Origin: Paenibacillus segetis
Lineage (GTDB): Bacteria; Bacillota; Bacilli; Paenibacillales; Paenibacillaceae
Length of the DNA: 64,000 bases
Reading direction: 5' to 3'
Assembly: GCF_014639155.1 (NCBI RefSeq)
Contig: NZ_BMFT01000001.1
Coordinates: 434,001 to 498,000, forward strand
Both the position numbers and the translations under genes were made by a program. Shown in pieces: positions 53,901 to 62,101 of this stretch (position 1 is its first letter; every line of letters starts with the position of its first letter). The notes under the pieces are model-generated. The model did not search any database. It was given only the letters and a program-made list of their open reading frames with translations, and was not told the origin of the DNA.

Positions 53901-56326
53901 TTCCAACGGATGCGGAACGTGGTGTGTTCAATGGCATGTTGCGCAGCGAAAATGAAGATCCAATCATTCGCAATAATGTAGCTGGTTTACCGGATTTGAT
54001 AACGGAGGATCCTGCCGTACGTGAGCAAATTGTAGCTTGGCAATCGGATTGGATTGAGAAATCAAAAACGTCCAAAGGGAATACAATCGACTATTTCCGC
54101 GTCGATACGATCAAGCATGTGGAAGATACGACCTGGATGGATTTCAAGAATGTAATGACTTCAATCAATCCAGCGTTCAAAATGATTGGCGAGAATTTTG
54201 GTGCCAGTGTTGATAATGATGGAGGTTATCTGCGCAGCGGAACCATGGACTCGGAGCTCGATTTTGCCTTCAAAGGAATTGCTAGGGAGTTTGTAGATGG
54301 AAATATTGAATCTGCAGAACAAAAACTTCAATCGAGAAACGGTAAGTTAGACAATACAGCGACGATGGGACAGTTTCTTAGCAGTCATGATGAAGATGGA
54401 TTCCTAATCTCAACATTAAGCGAAACTGACAGGGTTAAATTCAAAAATGGAACGCTGGATGCTGAGGTTCTACGTGCAGCGCAAGGTAAACAAAAGGTGG
54501 CAGCTTCATTACAGATTACCTCTAAGGGACAACCGGTAATTTATTATGGGGAAGAGCTCGGACAATCTGGATTGAACGCTAATTTCGATATTGGCAGATA
54601 TAGTGATAATCGCTATGACTTCAACTGGAACGGTTTGTCTGACCCAACTTATAATCATATTTACGATCATTACAAGAAGATGCTCAGCATCCGTGGGCAA
54701 TATTCGCAGATTTTCTCCAAGGGAACTCGTGAATCAGTGGCTGGATCTAACGTTCAAGGTTACGATGTATTTTCTCGTACGTATGAGGGGAAGAGTGTTT
54801 ATGTAGGAATAAACACGAAGACGGAGGCGCAACAAGTTACATTTAAGATTGAAGGTTCTCCGAACACGAAATTTGTGGATCAATACAGTAAGGTCACGAT
54901 TGAAAGTGATGAAGAGGGGCAAATAACGTTCACGCTGCCAAGCAATTTGGACGGTGGAACAGTTGTCCTGACGGAGAAGACGGACTCACCGGGTACAACA
55001 CCGACACCAAGTCCAACACCAACACCGACTCCATCGCCAGGTTCATCGTCAAATTCCTCATCATCCTCTAATGCTCAACCGAGTGCTACCCCATCCAAGT
55101 CAGCCGAATCTTCTTCGACTCTGGAAGTAGTAGCTAAGACTGGGGCGAACGGAAACAAAGAGGTTGAAGTATCTGCTGCAAGCTTGGAGCAAGCCATTGC
55201 AGCTGCAGCGAAGAAGAATGAGCCGGTAACGATCCATGTGACAGGTGTTACGGCTGGTGAATCGGTCGATGTGATTCTTCCAGCTGATGTATTGAAGAAG
55301 GCAGAATCGCAAAACGTAGGTTTACAACTTCAACTCCCGGATGGGGTAGTGAAGCTTCCATCGGGAGCCATTGACAGTGGTTCATTGAATCAAGGTGGAC
55401 GCGCTATTTTCTCCAAAAATGTAGTTGCTGCAGACAAAGCAGAAGAGCTTAAACGAAATATCACTGCACTAGATGGAGCATATCGTCCACTCAGCGCCAT
55501 TTATGATTTCTCTGTGAGCGTGATAGATGGTTTAGCGGGTACTCCAATTCATATCAATCTAAATGGTCCATTTACTATTGAACTTAATTTGGATCAGGCG
55601 ACATTAAACAGTATCTCGAACAAGAACAAGGTGGGAGTATATCTCATCGGAGATGATGGTTCGCTGCAATATCTGGGCGGTAAGCTGAAGGATGGCACAT
55701 TAACATTCCAAAGTGACCGTATGGGTCAATTCATTGTCATGGAATACAACAAGGTATTCAGTGACGTGAAACCAGGCTGGGCGAAGGAATTTATTGGAAT
55801 TCTTGCTGCCAAACATATAGCGACTGGTAAAGACACTGATCGGTTTGACCCGAAAGGAAACGTTACGAGAGGTCAATTCGCAGCATTGTTGGGTCGGGCG
55901 CTTGGACTGAAGGCAGATATGGGAGCTGGTTCGGGTACGAATGCGAGTGCGTTAGCCGATGTACAGGAAGACAGCTACTATAGGGATTATGTGACCATGC
56001 TGAATAAGATGGGCATCATTTCTGGATATCCAGATGGTACTTTCCGACCAGATGAGTTGGTAACCAGAGAACAAATCACGACGATGTTGATGAAGGCTTA
56101 CACTTACGTAACTGCACACTCACTGCAGGAGATTGCGGGGATTAATGAGGAATCCTTTACGGATATAGGAGAAGCCTCCAGTTATGCGCAGGAGAGCATC
56201 AAAGCAGCGAAGGCGCTCGGGATCATACAAGGAACAGGTCAGAATAAGTTCCAGCCTTCCACAATATCAACTCGTGAGCAGGTAGCAGCAATGATCGTGC
56301 TCTGGCTAGAGCAAGTAGGACTATAA
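50993..56326 (+). CDS. SLH-anchored multi-domain pullulanase/alpha-amylase
   Basis: A 1777-residue secreted enzyme. Order: Sec signal peptide (about 1-30); an N-terminal starch-associated beta domain with FYNNWAAIDL (about 45-130); a second of the same X25-like type (YLVGAMNDWHENDAIPL, about 245-325); two CBM41-like modules (YYRYDHTAKDWNLWLW at about 418, and DYVREDGQFDGWNIWTW at about 525); a GH13 catalytic domain (about 820-1230) with D1038 (YFRVDTIKHV), E1067 (MIGENFG) and D1133 (SSHDEDGF); a Thr-Pro/Ser linker (about 1331-1360); an Ig-like region; three SLH domains (about 1588-1777). CBM41 modules suggest pullulan/glycogen as substrate. It should be held on the cell wall. AGGAGG precedes the ATG. 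Confidence 0.92.
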   Translation: MNRGMKRVLSWLLIICLVLSFSTNLQPVVKAEGDQPTILAQSTEGQVLQSPVIGTRNASGAEVTFNYQGAEADARVIVKGEFYNNWAAIDLDKGADNTWSVSRQIEAGWYAYGLATYDSNGKDDWKRDPLNTTVIKDGNPGLSVPGIKINMDDEVQIGTSTVINAVYYTGDKDVTEKVQLNVTDSSGNAISGITVSDVGDGKQKNLIIDSAVEPGTIKIEGIYDTWTLTKTVNLTKNKLTSPVINGDGTVTFNSKYTGETLYLVGAMNDWHENDAIPLTKKDGVFSLTIPLSPGTYEYKFIPTLGSWSGDMLDSLNPNKSNGNSLAIVPGIIINSDSTVETGSQLDLKASLQKADGTKESISPTWSLKEAITGVSLTNDKLIVEPGVAAGQKVTVIATYDGNTSQQEISIVEKMNSYTINYYRYDHTAKDWNLWLWPDGVGGKGFKFTHETSDGFAQGTFKFTESSLNIIPRLSTADKEWAAQDSQVKASIQNGNSVEVWLVEGLAQVFYSKPDVEAIKPAERSIRFDYVREDGQFDGWNIWTWNTGKSDGEVKFTKINGNTATATIPIGSTVQKIGFKIRKGTDWVVIDQDYDREIITGTQVLTKVVVQAGQGPFRTLPSAMPPHLEDGKATFTYRDQTLFEQDKMDTIDRVELKINGSTYLMQYNANDELYEYTLNSLTEGTHEYTFLVTKDGVTTELSDPTNIKDGKSVITYKRTNVSIQSEVKPSAISYNENAVLGISLSGIAEDEIRQIYANLSSLGGKSEVKIDIELKALTIAVKDSVSAGIKSIPVTVIDVYGNKHTQTAQVTVKTRQTVGKDDFDWDEARIYFMLTDRFFNGDSTNDDPNGEGYDKSHLESYHGGDFKGITKKIGYLKDLGINTIWITPIVDNIDFNKGVDFGGTQYAYHGYWAKDFTTIDEHLGDLNDFKQLLDTAHDNGIKVMVDVVLNHTGYGMDKLTPAWVTNGVTNLPTDAERGVFNGMLRSENEDPIIRNNVAGLPDLITEDPAVREQIVAWQSDWIEKSKTSKGNTIDYFRVDTIKHVEDTTWMDFKNVMTSINPAFKMIGENFGASVDNDGGYLRSGTMDSELDFAFKGIAREFVDGNIESAEQKLQSRNGKLDNTATMGQFLSSHDEDGFLISTLSETDRVKFKNGTLDAEVLRAAQGKQKVAASLQITSKGQPVIYYGEELGQSGLNANFDIGRYSDNRYDFNWNGLSDPTYNHIYDHYKKMLSIRGQYSQIFSKGTRESVAGSNVQGYDVFSRTYEGKSVYVGINTKTEAQQVTFKIEGSPNTKFVDQYSKVTIESDEEGQITFTLPSNLDGGTVVLTEKTDSPGTTPTPSPTPTPTPSPGSSSNSSSSSNAQPSATPSKSAESSSTLEVVAKTGANGNKEVEVSAASLEQAIAAAAKKNEPVTIHVTGVTAGESVDVILPADVLKKAESQNVGLQLQLPDGVVKLPSGAIDSGSLNQGGRAIFSKNVVAADKAEELKRNITALDGAYRPLSAIYDFSVSVIDGLAGTPIHINLNGPFTIELNLDQATLNSISNKNKVGVYLIGDDGSLQYLGGKLKDGTLTFQSDRMGQFIVMEYNKVFSDVKPGWAKEFIGILAAKHIATGKDTDRFDPKGNVTRGQFAALLGRALGLKADMGAGSGTNASALADVQEDSYYRDYVTMLNKMGIISGYPDGTFRPDELVTREQITTMLMKAYTYVTAHSLQEIAGINEESFTDIGEASSYAQESIKAAKALGIIQGTGQNKFQPSTISTREQVAAMIVLWLEQVGL

Positions 56327-56333
56327 AAGATCT

Positions 56334-56367
56334 GGGACAAGGGAACAGAAACCTTGTCCCTTTTTTT
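56334..56367 (+). terminator. Terminator after the pullulanase gene
   Basis: GGGACAAGG pairs with CCTTGTCCC around GAACAGAAA, followed by seven T. It belongs to the GGGACA-rich sequences noted at 30881-30907. Confidence 0.9.
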
Positions 56368-56379
56368 GTCCCCCTGTCC

Positions 56380-56922
56380 CTACTCCTCTTGGTCGGCGAT
56401 GGATTGGATTTCTTCCATGCCGATATTGAGGTAGATATAGCCATCGTTGTTATGTTTCTTCAACGCACGATCTTTAACGAATTTGGGGCTGGCTTCGCCG
56501 GCCTCTTCGTCATAGACGAGCAGGATTCCATCTGTTTTTCGAAACAATAGCTCGTCCCTAGCGAGAAACTGCCATTTTCCGATATACGATTCTTTGCTTA
56601 CTGCAGCGGAATAATCTACACGTTGAATAATATCCTGATAATAGTTTTTTTTCTCGTCTTTCCAATTTTCTTCTTGATTACTAAAAGCGGTGATGATGGA
56701 GCATTTTAGATGAGGGAACTCAGGCTTTAATGACAATGCTGCTTCAATAGCCCATAAGTCCACACCATATTGCCCAGGTGTAATGATCCATTCCAGACCT
56801 TCCTCAAGCAAAGGAATTAACCTAGAGGCGATCGCTTGGCGGATGTAAGGAATACCTCGATGCTTATTATCGTAAATTCCAAGCTCATGGGCTCGGTAAC
56901 CGGTGACTAGAAGATTTTTCAA
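56380..56922 (-). CDS. ypsA: YpsA-type SLOG (DUF1273) protein
   Basis: A 180-residue SLOG-superfamily protein. The start MKNLLVTGYRAHELGIYDNKH, the nucleotide-site segments WIITPGQYGVDLWAIEAAL and RKTDGILLVYDEEAGEASPKFV match YpsA. SLOG folds bind nucleotide-like ligands, and YpsA has been tied to cell division and stress in Bacillus and Staphylococcus. There is no signal peptide. It converges with the pullulanase gene. Confidence 0.88.
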   Translation of the reverse strand: MKNLLVTGYRAHELGIYDNKHRGIPYIRQAIASRLIPLLEEGLEWIITPGQYGVDLWAIEAALSLKPEFPHLKCSIITAFSNQEENWKDEKKNYYQDIIQRVDYSAAVSKESYIGKWQFLARDELLFRKTDGILLVYDEEAGEASPKFVKDRALKKHNNDGYIYLNIGMEEIQSIADQEE

Positions 56923-57095
56923 ACGAAAGGGTCCTCCCTGAAGTAGTTCTTATATGATATTATATAAAATTAAGCAACATAAACTAAGGAAATGAATATG
57001 ATCATGTCGCGCTAAAATGAGACTTATCGATCTGTTAAGTATAACTTATCTTTGGTTAAATGGATTAAGAACTCAAAATTTGGGAGGACGAATAC

Positions 57096-57965
57096 TTGAA
57101 AAAGTGGACTTTAGGATTAATGGCTATGATTTTGGTGTTAGGAATTACAGCATGTGGAAATGACAAAGAAGCTAATGGAGGCAATACAGCTAACGGGGGA
57201 AATACAGATAAAGTAGCAGGAGCTAATGGAACTGCAGATTCAGCAACAGTTCCTACACTCGAAGAATTACTTCAGAAATCTGCGGACGCTTCTAAGGATT
57301 TGAAGAGCTTATCGATGGTAGCGGAAATGAATCAGGACATGGTCATAACACAAGGGGATCAGAAACAAGAGCAGAGTATTATAATGAAGATCACAAGTGA
57401 TATTATCAAAGATCCATTGCAGTTGGTTCAAGAAATAAAAATGACGCTACCTGGTCAAGGCGATACAGATATGAAGCAGTATGTTACTGAAGAAGGTGTA
57501 TTTGTAAATGTCGGTGGCGTTTGGTCCAAACAACCTAATGAGACACGAGAGCAGTTGCTCGCCAGCATCGAGGATTCGGCTAATCCACAAAAGCAATTAG
57601 AACAGTTCAAAACGATTTCTAAAGATACCGTAATTACGGCAGAAGGCGATGAATATGTATTGACAGCAGATGTATCAGGTGATGCTGTTAAAGGTCTGGC
57701 GAAAGAATTGATGAGTCGTTCCGGAGGAAATGCGGAGGATACGGCGGCCATGATAGAGCAAATGAATATCAAGAGCATTAAGATTACTACAGCCGTAAAT
57801 AAAGACACTTATCTTCCTACTAGAGCTAACGTAGACTTAGTTCTGGAAATGGAACAGGAAGGTGCAAACATTTCGATGAACATGGTCATGAAGACTACCT
57901 CCTCCAAGTACAACGAAATTAGTGAAATTAAAGTGCCACAAGAGGCGCTGGATAGCGCTCAATAA
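57096..57965 (+). CDS. DUF6612-type lipoprotein, 289 aa
   Basis: A secreted lipoprotein with lipobox GITAC (Cys about 20), an Asn/Gly-rich linker (about 21-50) and a LppX/LolA-like beta domain (LKSLSMVAEMNQDMVIT; MKQYVTEEGVFVNVGGVW; LPTRANVDLVLEME). Such domains carry lipids or hydrophobic molecules; the function here is not known. The start is a TTG at 57096 after GGGAGGACG. Confidence 0.8.
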   Translation: MKKWTLGLMAMILVLGITACGNDKEANGGNTANGGNTDKVAGANGTADSATVPTLEELLQKSADASKDLKSLSMVAEMNQDMVITQGDQKQEQSIIMKITSDIIKDPLQLVQEIKMTLPGQGDTDMKQYVTEEGVFVNVGGVWSKQPNETREQLLASIEDSANPQKQLEQFKTISKDTVITAEGDEYVLTADVSGDAVKGLAKELMSRSGGNAEDTAAMIEQMNIKSIKITTAVNKDTYLPTRANVDLVLEMEQEGANISMNMVMKTTSSKYNEISEIKVPQEALDSAQ

Positions 57966-57981
57966 AATACAAACCTAATTT

Positions 57982-58028
57982 AGGGACTGTCCTCATGAAG
58001 TAGATCCATCTACTCGAGGGCAGTCCCT
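57982..58028. terminator. Terminator between lipoprotein gene and 37-aa gene
   Basis: AGGGACTGTCCTC pairs with GAGGGCAGTCCCT, and inside GTAGAT-CC-ATCTAC pairs. It lies between two convergent genes. Confidence 0.7.
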
Positions 58029-58042
58029 TATTGTTATTACTT

Positions 58043-58156
58043 TCATCCATGAATGCACAGAAGGGTAAATATCGTATAAAAAGCGGCGTAGAACGTGCCG
58101 AGTGCAATGATTAAAAGGAATACGTTACTGGCATCTTTACTTCTTTGATCGGGCAT
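58043..58156 (-). CDS. Small single-pass membrane protein, 37 aa
   Basis: ATG 58156 follows AAAAGGAG on the minus strand by about 10 nt. The product begins MPDQRSKDASN, then one hydrophobic helix (VFLLIIALGTFYAAFYTIF) and a short CIHG end. It has a convincing ribosome binding site, an uninterrupted frame, and a terminator beyond it. The family is not recognised. Such small proteins often modulate membrane enzymes, but no partner is evident. Confidence 0.65.
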   Translation of the reverse strand: MPDQRSKDASNVFLLIIALGTFYAAFYTIFTLLCIHG

Positions 58157-58196
58157 GAAGTATCAGCTCCTTTTTAGTGACTCACAGTTCTAAATG

Positions 58197-58236
58197 TGAA
58201 CATTTTGTGACATATCTAATTATTGAACATTTTGTG
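58197..58236. repeat. Direct repeats TGAACATTTTGTG
   Basis: Two exact 13-bp copies start at 58197 and 58224, 27 bp apart, directly upstream (on the minus strand) of the 37-residue gene. They could be regulator sites. The rest of the 57966-58508 gap holds terminators and no other gene. Confidence 0.6.
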
Positions 58237-58370
58237 TCTAAATTCAAACATTTTTTTGAGATTAATTTTGGGGTAATCGATACCACATAGGAATGAGAAG
58301 CGTTTGGGATCGTGTAGATGCTCAATAAATCCACAAACAGAATGAAAAAACAAGAAGATCAAAACAAAAA

Positions 58371-58427
58371 AACCTCAACGAATCCGAAGCTCCGGGTTGT
58401 AAATCCGGGACGGTGTTCATTGAGGTT
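58371..58427 (-). terminator. Terminator for the 170-aa hypothetical gene
   Basis: On the minus strand AACCTCAATGAA pairs with TTCGTTGAGGTT and is followed by a T run (A tract at 58364-58370 on +). An internal CCGG-type hairpin (CCGGATTTACAACCCGG) is within the loop. Confidence 0.75.
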
Positions 58428-58508
58428 AATTATTTAACTTGGGGAAAGAGATTAAATTAACAGGAAATATTAACAGAAAATCCTCAGCTCATCAGCCATC
58501 TCACAGAG

Positions 58509-59021
58509 CTATACTTTCTGAGGCGCAAAACCTTCCTCTGCCAAGTATTCACCAGCTTCTTCGCGGGTTTCAAATACCATTTCCAAGCTCTGGCCGGAAT
58601 AGATGTACCAAAGGTCATCTTCACATTTCAGCGTAAGTAATTGCCCATTTGGATCACTCCATAAGCCACCTGGACTTTCTTTCCTTGGGATCTCATTGTC
58701 CCTACTTATCGTAGTCACAGGAGCGAGCACATTTTCCTTCACGCCCACCGAGAGAGAGCGAATCGATTGCTCCACAATTTGTCGTAGTTCAGCTTCCGTA
58801 TATTCGCGAATATTGACAAGCCCTTTCTCATCAACCGGATATCCCTTTAGTAGTCCGGCATAAATATAACCGTTGCCGTTCGGATGAATATGGTATGCGA
58901 CGGTTTTCTTGTCGTAGGCACTATTTTCATAATGGAAGTTCACACGTCCTAAAGAGACGTCTCTGCGTTCTAACTCTGGAAAAGATTGTAGAATATCAAG
59001 TTTTTGTTCAAAAGTAAGCAT
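58509..59021 (-). CDS. Hypothetical protein, 170 aa
   Basis: I do not recognise this protein. It has no signal peptide or membrane helix. Visible features are HIHPNGNGYIYAGLLKGYP (residues about 43-62), a helical REYTEAELRQIVEQSIRSL and a C-terminal beta region (LLTLKCEDDLWYIYSG) ending in ETREEAGEYLAEEGFAP. The layout suggests a small mixed alpha/beta cytosolic protein. ATG 59021 follows GGAGGATGAC. The gene has its own terminator and a monocistronic layout. Confidence 0.8.
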   Translation of the reverse strand: MLTFEQKLDILQSFPELERRDVSLGRVNFHYENSAYDKKTVAYHIHPNGNGYIYAGLLKGYPVDEKGLVNIREYTEAELRQIVEQSIRSLSVGVKENVLAPVTTISRDNEIPRKESPGGLWSDPNGQLLTLKCEDDLWYIYSGQSLEMVFETREEAGEYLAEEGFAPQKV

Positions 59022-59223
59022 TCGTCATCCTCCGTAATACGGTTTCAATTCATTTACGTTTGTGATTATATCATACCCCGATTGCGAGAAACTTCGTTTT
59101 GATAATTAAAGATGAACCTAATGAGCAAATTTTATAACTAATTGTATATATTCGCCAATATGGTTTTGAATTATAATGACTATGTGGACGACTATATAAG
59201 CTAGTGACTGGAGGAATCACAAT

Positions 59224-59853
59224 ATGTTATTACAAGATAACGACGTGGTGTTATTTCAAGGTGACAGCATTACCGATGCAGGCCGTAATTATGAAGATGG
59301 AGCATCTCTTGGTGTAGGATACTCGCTTCTGATTGCTTCCCAACTGGGACATATGTATCCCAAAATGAATCTTTCTTTTCTGAATCGTGGAATCAGCGGT
59401 AACCGAGTTGTTGATTTACAAGGCCGTTGGGATGAGGATTGTCTGGATCTGAAACCAACTTGGGTGTCGATATATATCGGAATTAATGACACGTGGCGGA
59501 GATATGATGAGGGGCAAGAGACAACGGCAGCACAATTTGAAGCTACTTATCGAGATATTATTGTTCGTACACAAGAGAAGTTGAATGCTAACCTCATTCT
59601 TATCGAGCCTTTTGTACTTCCAGTACCAGAAGATCGTAAGAAATGGCGTGAGGATTTGGATCCAAAAATCACAGTCGCTAGGGAGCTTGCCCGTGAATTT
59701 GGCGCGATATACATACCGCTTGATGGACTTTTTGCAGCAGCTTCTACCCAAGCTGAGCCTCACTTTTGGGCACCGGACGGAGTGCATCCTTCCCCAGCGG
59801 GACATGGACTCATCGCTGATGCATGGATGAAAGCTGTAGGAGCTATTCGTTAA
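59224..59853 (+). CDS. SGNH/GDSL esterase (CE12-like), 209 aa
   Basis: Block I is FQGDSITDAG (catalytic Ser near residue 15), block II RGISGNRVVDL, block III IGINDTW and block V APDGVHPSPAGH. The short length and GISGNR resemble rhamnogalacturonan/xylan acetylesterases. No signal peptide is present, so deacetylation of imported sugars is possible (inference). CTGGAGG precedes the ATG. A terminator follows. Confidence 0.87.
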   Translation: MLLQDNDVVLFQGDSITDAGRNYEDGASLGVGYSLLIASQLGHMYPKMNLSFLNRGISGNRVVDLQGRWDEDCLDLKPTWVSIYIGINDTWRRYDEGQETTAAQFEATYRDIIVRTQEKLNANLILIEPFVLPVPEDRKKWREDLDPKITVARELAREFGAIYIPLDGLFAAASTQAEPHFWAPDGVHPSPAGHGLIADAWMKAVGAIR

Positions 59854-59898
59854 TAGCTGACGTTACCGTCGTATATTAGAAATTGACCAGACCATACT

Positions 59899-59937
59899 AG
59901 CCCGATATCAGTCTCTTAACTGATGCCGGGCTCTTTT
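59899..59937 (+). terminator. Terminator after the SGNH esterase gene
   Basis: AGCCCGATATCAGT pairs with ACTGATGCCGGGCT around CTCTTA, then CTTTT. Confidence 0.85.
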
Positions 59938-59997
59938 CATATATTGGGTACATATTAATAGAGTGTTCGCTTTGTTCTAATATGGAGGAGGTAGATT

Positions 59998-60993
59998 ATG
60001 AACATACGTAAAGATGGAAAGATCAAATGGGGCATTATGGGGACCGGTGTCATCGCCGAACAGTTTGTAGCTGATTTGGTACACACGACAAATGGGGAAG
60101 CTTATGCGGTTGGTTCTCGTAGGGAAGGAAGTGCTGAAGAATTTGCCGAGAAATTTAATCTTCCTTGTGCCTATGGAAGTTATGAGGAGTTAGTCCATGA
60201 TCCAGAGGTTGATGTGATCTATATTGCGACACCACATCCTTTTCATCAGGAGAATGCGATGAATAGTCTTCGTGCGGGCAAATCCGTGCTGTGCGAGAAA
60301 CCATTTACAGTGAATAGTAATGAGCTTGAACTGTTAATTTCAATGGCACGGAAGCAGGGATTATTTCTAATGGAAGCCATGTGGATGCGCTTTTTACCAC
60401 CTATGGTAAGGGTTAAACAATGGTTGTCCGAAGGTAGAATTGGCGATGTGAGATTGGTAAAAGCGGAATTTGGAATTATGAGTGATTGGGACCCGGAAGG
60501 TAGATTGCTGAATCCTGATCTTGCTGGAGGAGCACTGTTGGATGTGGGGATTTATCCCGTATCCTTTGCTTCTATGATTTTTGGGTCCTCACCCACAGAG
60601 GTATGGAGTACTGCACACATCGGTACAACGGGCGTGGATGAACAATTTTCATTGATTCTCTCTTATGGCTCACGCAGGTCTGCTTGTCTACACGGAGCAG
60701 TTCGTCTTGATTTGAAGAATGAAGCATACATTCATGGTACGAAAGGCTATATCCACCTTCCTTCCCTGCATAATGCCGCTTCAGCCACGCTTTATGTGAA
60801 TGGCGAAGAAGTGGAGACTTTCTGTGATGATCGGGCAGGTAAAGGTTACTCCTATGAAGCAGAAGAGGTCGGAAACTGCATTCTTAATGGCCTCAGGGAA
60901 AGTCCTATGATGCCTTGGGAGGAATCGCTAGGGGTTATGAGATTACTTGACGAGGTCAGAGAGCAATGGAAACTGCAATATCCATTTGAATAG
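59998..60993 (+). CDS. Gfo/Idh/MocA oxidoreductase, copy 1
   Basis: A 331-residue NAD(P)-dependent dehydrogenase. Rossmann start KIKWGIMGTGVIAEQFV, conserved CEKPFTVNSNE with catalytic Lys near 98, and the C-domain LAGGALLDVGIYPVSFASMIFG. It is probably a trans-1,2-dihydrobenzene-diol-dehydrogenase-like or sugar dehydrogenase; the substrate is unknown. GGAGGAGG precedes the ATG. The next gene is a paralogue of identical length. Confidence 0.88.
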   Translation: MNIRKDGKIKWGIMGTGVIAEQFVADLVHTTNGEAYAVGSRREGSAEEFAEKFNLPCAYGSYEELVHDPEVDVIYIATPHPFHQENAMNSLRAGKSVLCEKPFTVNSNELELLISMARKQGLFLMEAMWMRFLPPMVRVKQWLSEGRIGDVRLVKAEFGIMSDWDPEGRLLNPDLAGGALLDVGIYPVSFASMIFGSSPTEVWSTAHIGTTGVDEQFSLILSYGSRRSACLHGAVRLDLKNEAYIHGTKGYIHLPSLHNAASATLYVNGEEVETFCDDRAGKGYSYEAEEVGNCILNGLRESPMMPWEESLGVMRLLDEVREQWKLQYPFE

Positions 60994-61082
60994 GAGCGGG
61001 CGAGATAGTCATCTGGAGAGCAAATTGGTAAAATAGAGCTGAGGGACCCTATATCAAGCTTGCTAGGAGGAAGAGGAACTAT

Positions 61083-62078
61083 ATGAATCAATCAACTGCT
61101 AGAAAAGTAAAGTGGGGCATTATGAGTACGGGATGGATTGCTGAACAATTTGCCCAGGATTTGGTTCATGTTAACAATGGAATAGCCTATGCAGTTGGAT
61201 CACGTAGTCAGGAAAGTGCAGATCGTTTTGCGGCTAAGTTTAACATTCCACATGCTTATGCTAACTATGAGAACTTGGTGAACGATCCTGAGGTTGAGGC
61301 CTTATATGTTGGAACACCACATCCATTTCATTGTGAGAATGTATTGCTAGCGTTGCGGGCTGGCAAGGCGGTATTGTGCGAGAAGCCTTTTACGGTCAAT
61401 AGTGATGAACTGTCAGAACTGATTACCACTGCTAGGCAAAGTAAGTTATTCCTGATGGAAGCGATGTGGACCAGGTTCCTAACTCCCATTGTTCAGGTAA
61501 GAAAATGGCTTAAGGAAGGCCGTATCGGTACAGTGAAGTTGTTGAAGGCAGACGCTGGATTTCGAGCGGATTGGAATCCACAAGGAAGATTGCTTAATCC
61601 TGATCTAGGAGGAGGCGCGCTACTGGATATCGGTATTTATCCAGTGTCTTTCGCATCGATGATATTTGGGCCCCATCCGGAGAAAATACAGAGTAATGTG
61701 CATATTGGAGAGACTGGAGTTGATGAGCAGTTCTCACTCCTCTTGGATTATGGTGAGGGAAGAACAGCTACATTAAATGGAGCTATTCGCCTTCAACTCA
61801 GAAATGATGCTTATATTTATGGAACAGAAGGAATGATCCATGTTCCATCTTTCCTCGAAGCAAAGTCAGCGACTTTGTTTGTGGATGGGAAGGAAGTAGA
61901 GAAGTATACTGATGAGCGAGAGGCAATTGGTTATGCGTTTGAAGCTGAAGAGGTTGGACGTTGTCTCCTTACTGGTGTTACTGAGAGTTCCGTCATTTCT
62001 CTCGACGAATCTCTCAATATAATGAAGTTACTAGATGAGGTTCGTAGGCAGTGGGGATTACGATATCCTTTTGAATAA
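61083..62078 (+). CDS. Gfo/Idh/MocA oxidoreductase, copy 2
   Basis: A 331-residue paralogue of the preceding protein, with the same start-to-end layout: KVKWGIMSTGWIAEQFA, CEKPFTVNSDE, LGGGALLDIGIYPVSFASMIFG, and the same final YPFE. The glycine motif here is GIMSTG in place of GIMGTG. A tandem duplication with divergence is the simplest origin. TAGGAGGAAGAGG precedes the ATG. It runs into the LURP-one-like gene with a 23-nt gap. Confidence 0.88.
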   Translation: MNQSTARKVKWGIMSTGWIAEQFAQDLVHVNNGIAYAVGSRSQESADRFAAKFNIPHAYANYENLVNDPEVEALYVGTPHPFHCENVLLALRAGKAVLCEKPFTVNSDELSELITTARQSKLFLMEAMWTRFLTPIVQVRKWLKEGRIGTVKLLKADAGFRADWNPQGRLLNPDLGGGALLDIGIYPVSFASMIFGPHPEKIQSNVHIGETGVDEQFSLLLDYGEGRTATLNGAIRLQLRNDAYIYGTEGMIHVPSFLEAKSATLFVDGKEVEKYTDEREAIGYAFEAEEVGRCLLTGVTESSVISLDESLNIMKLLDEVRRQWGLRYPFE

Positions 62079-62101
62079 GTAGTCATAAGGAGGAGACCGA
62101 A

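Noticed and set aside
58371..58427. Riboswitch or structured leader
   Set aside because: The structure lies downstream of the minus-strand 170-residue gene and is followed by a T run in that direction, so it is a terminator.
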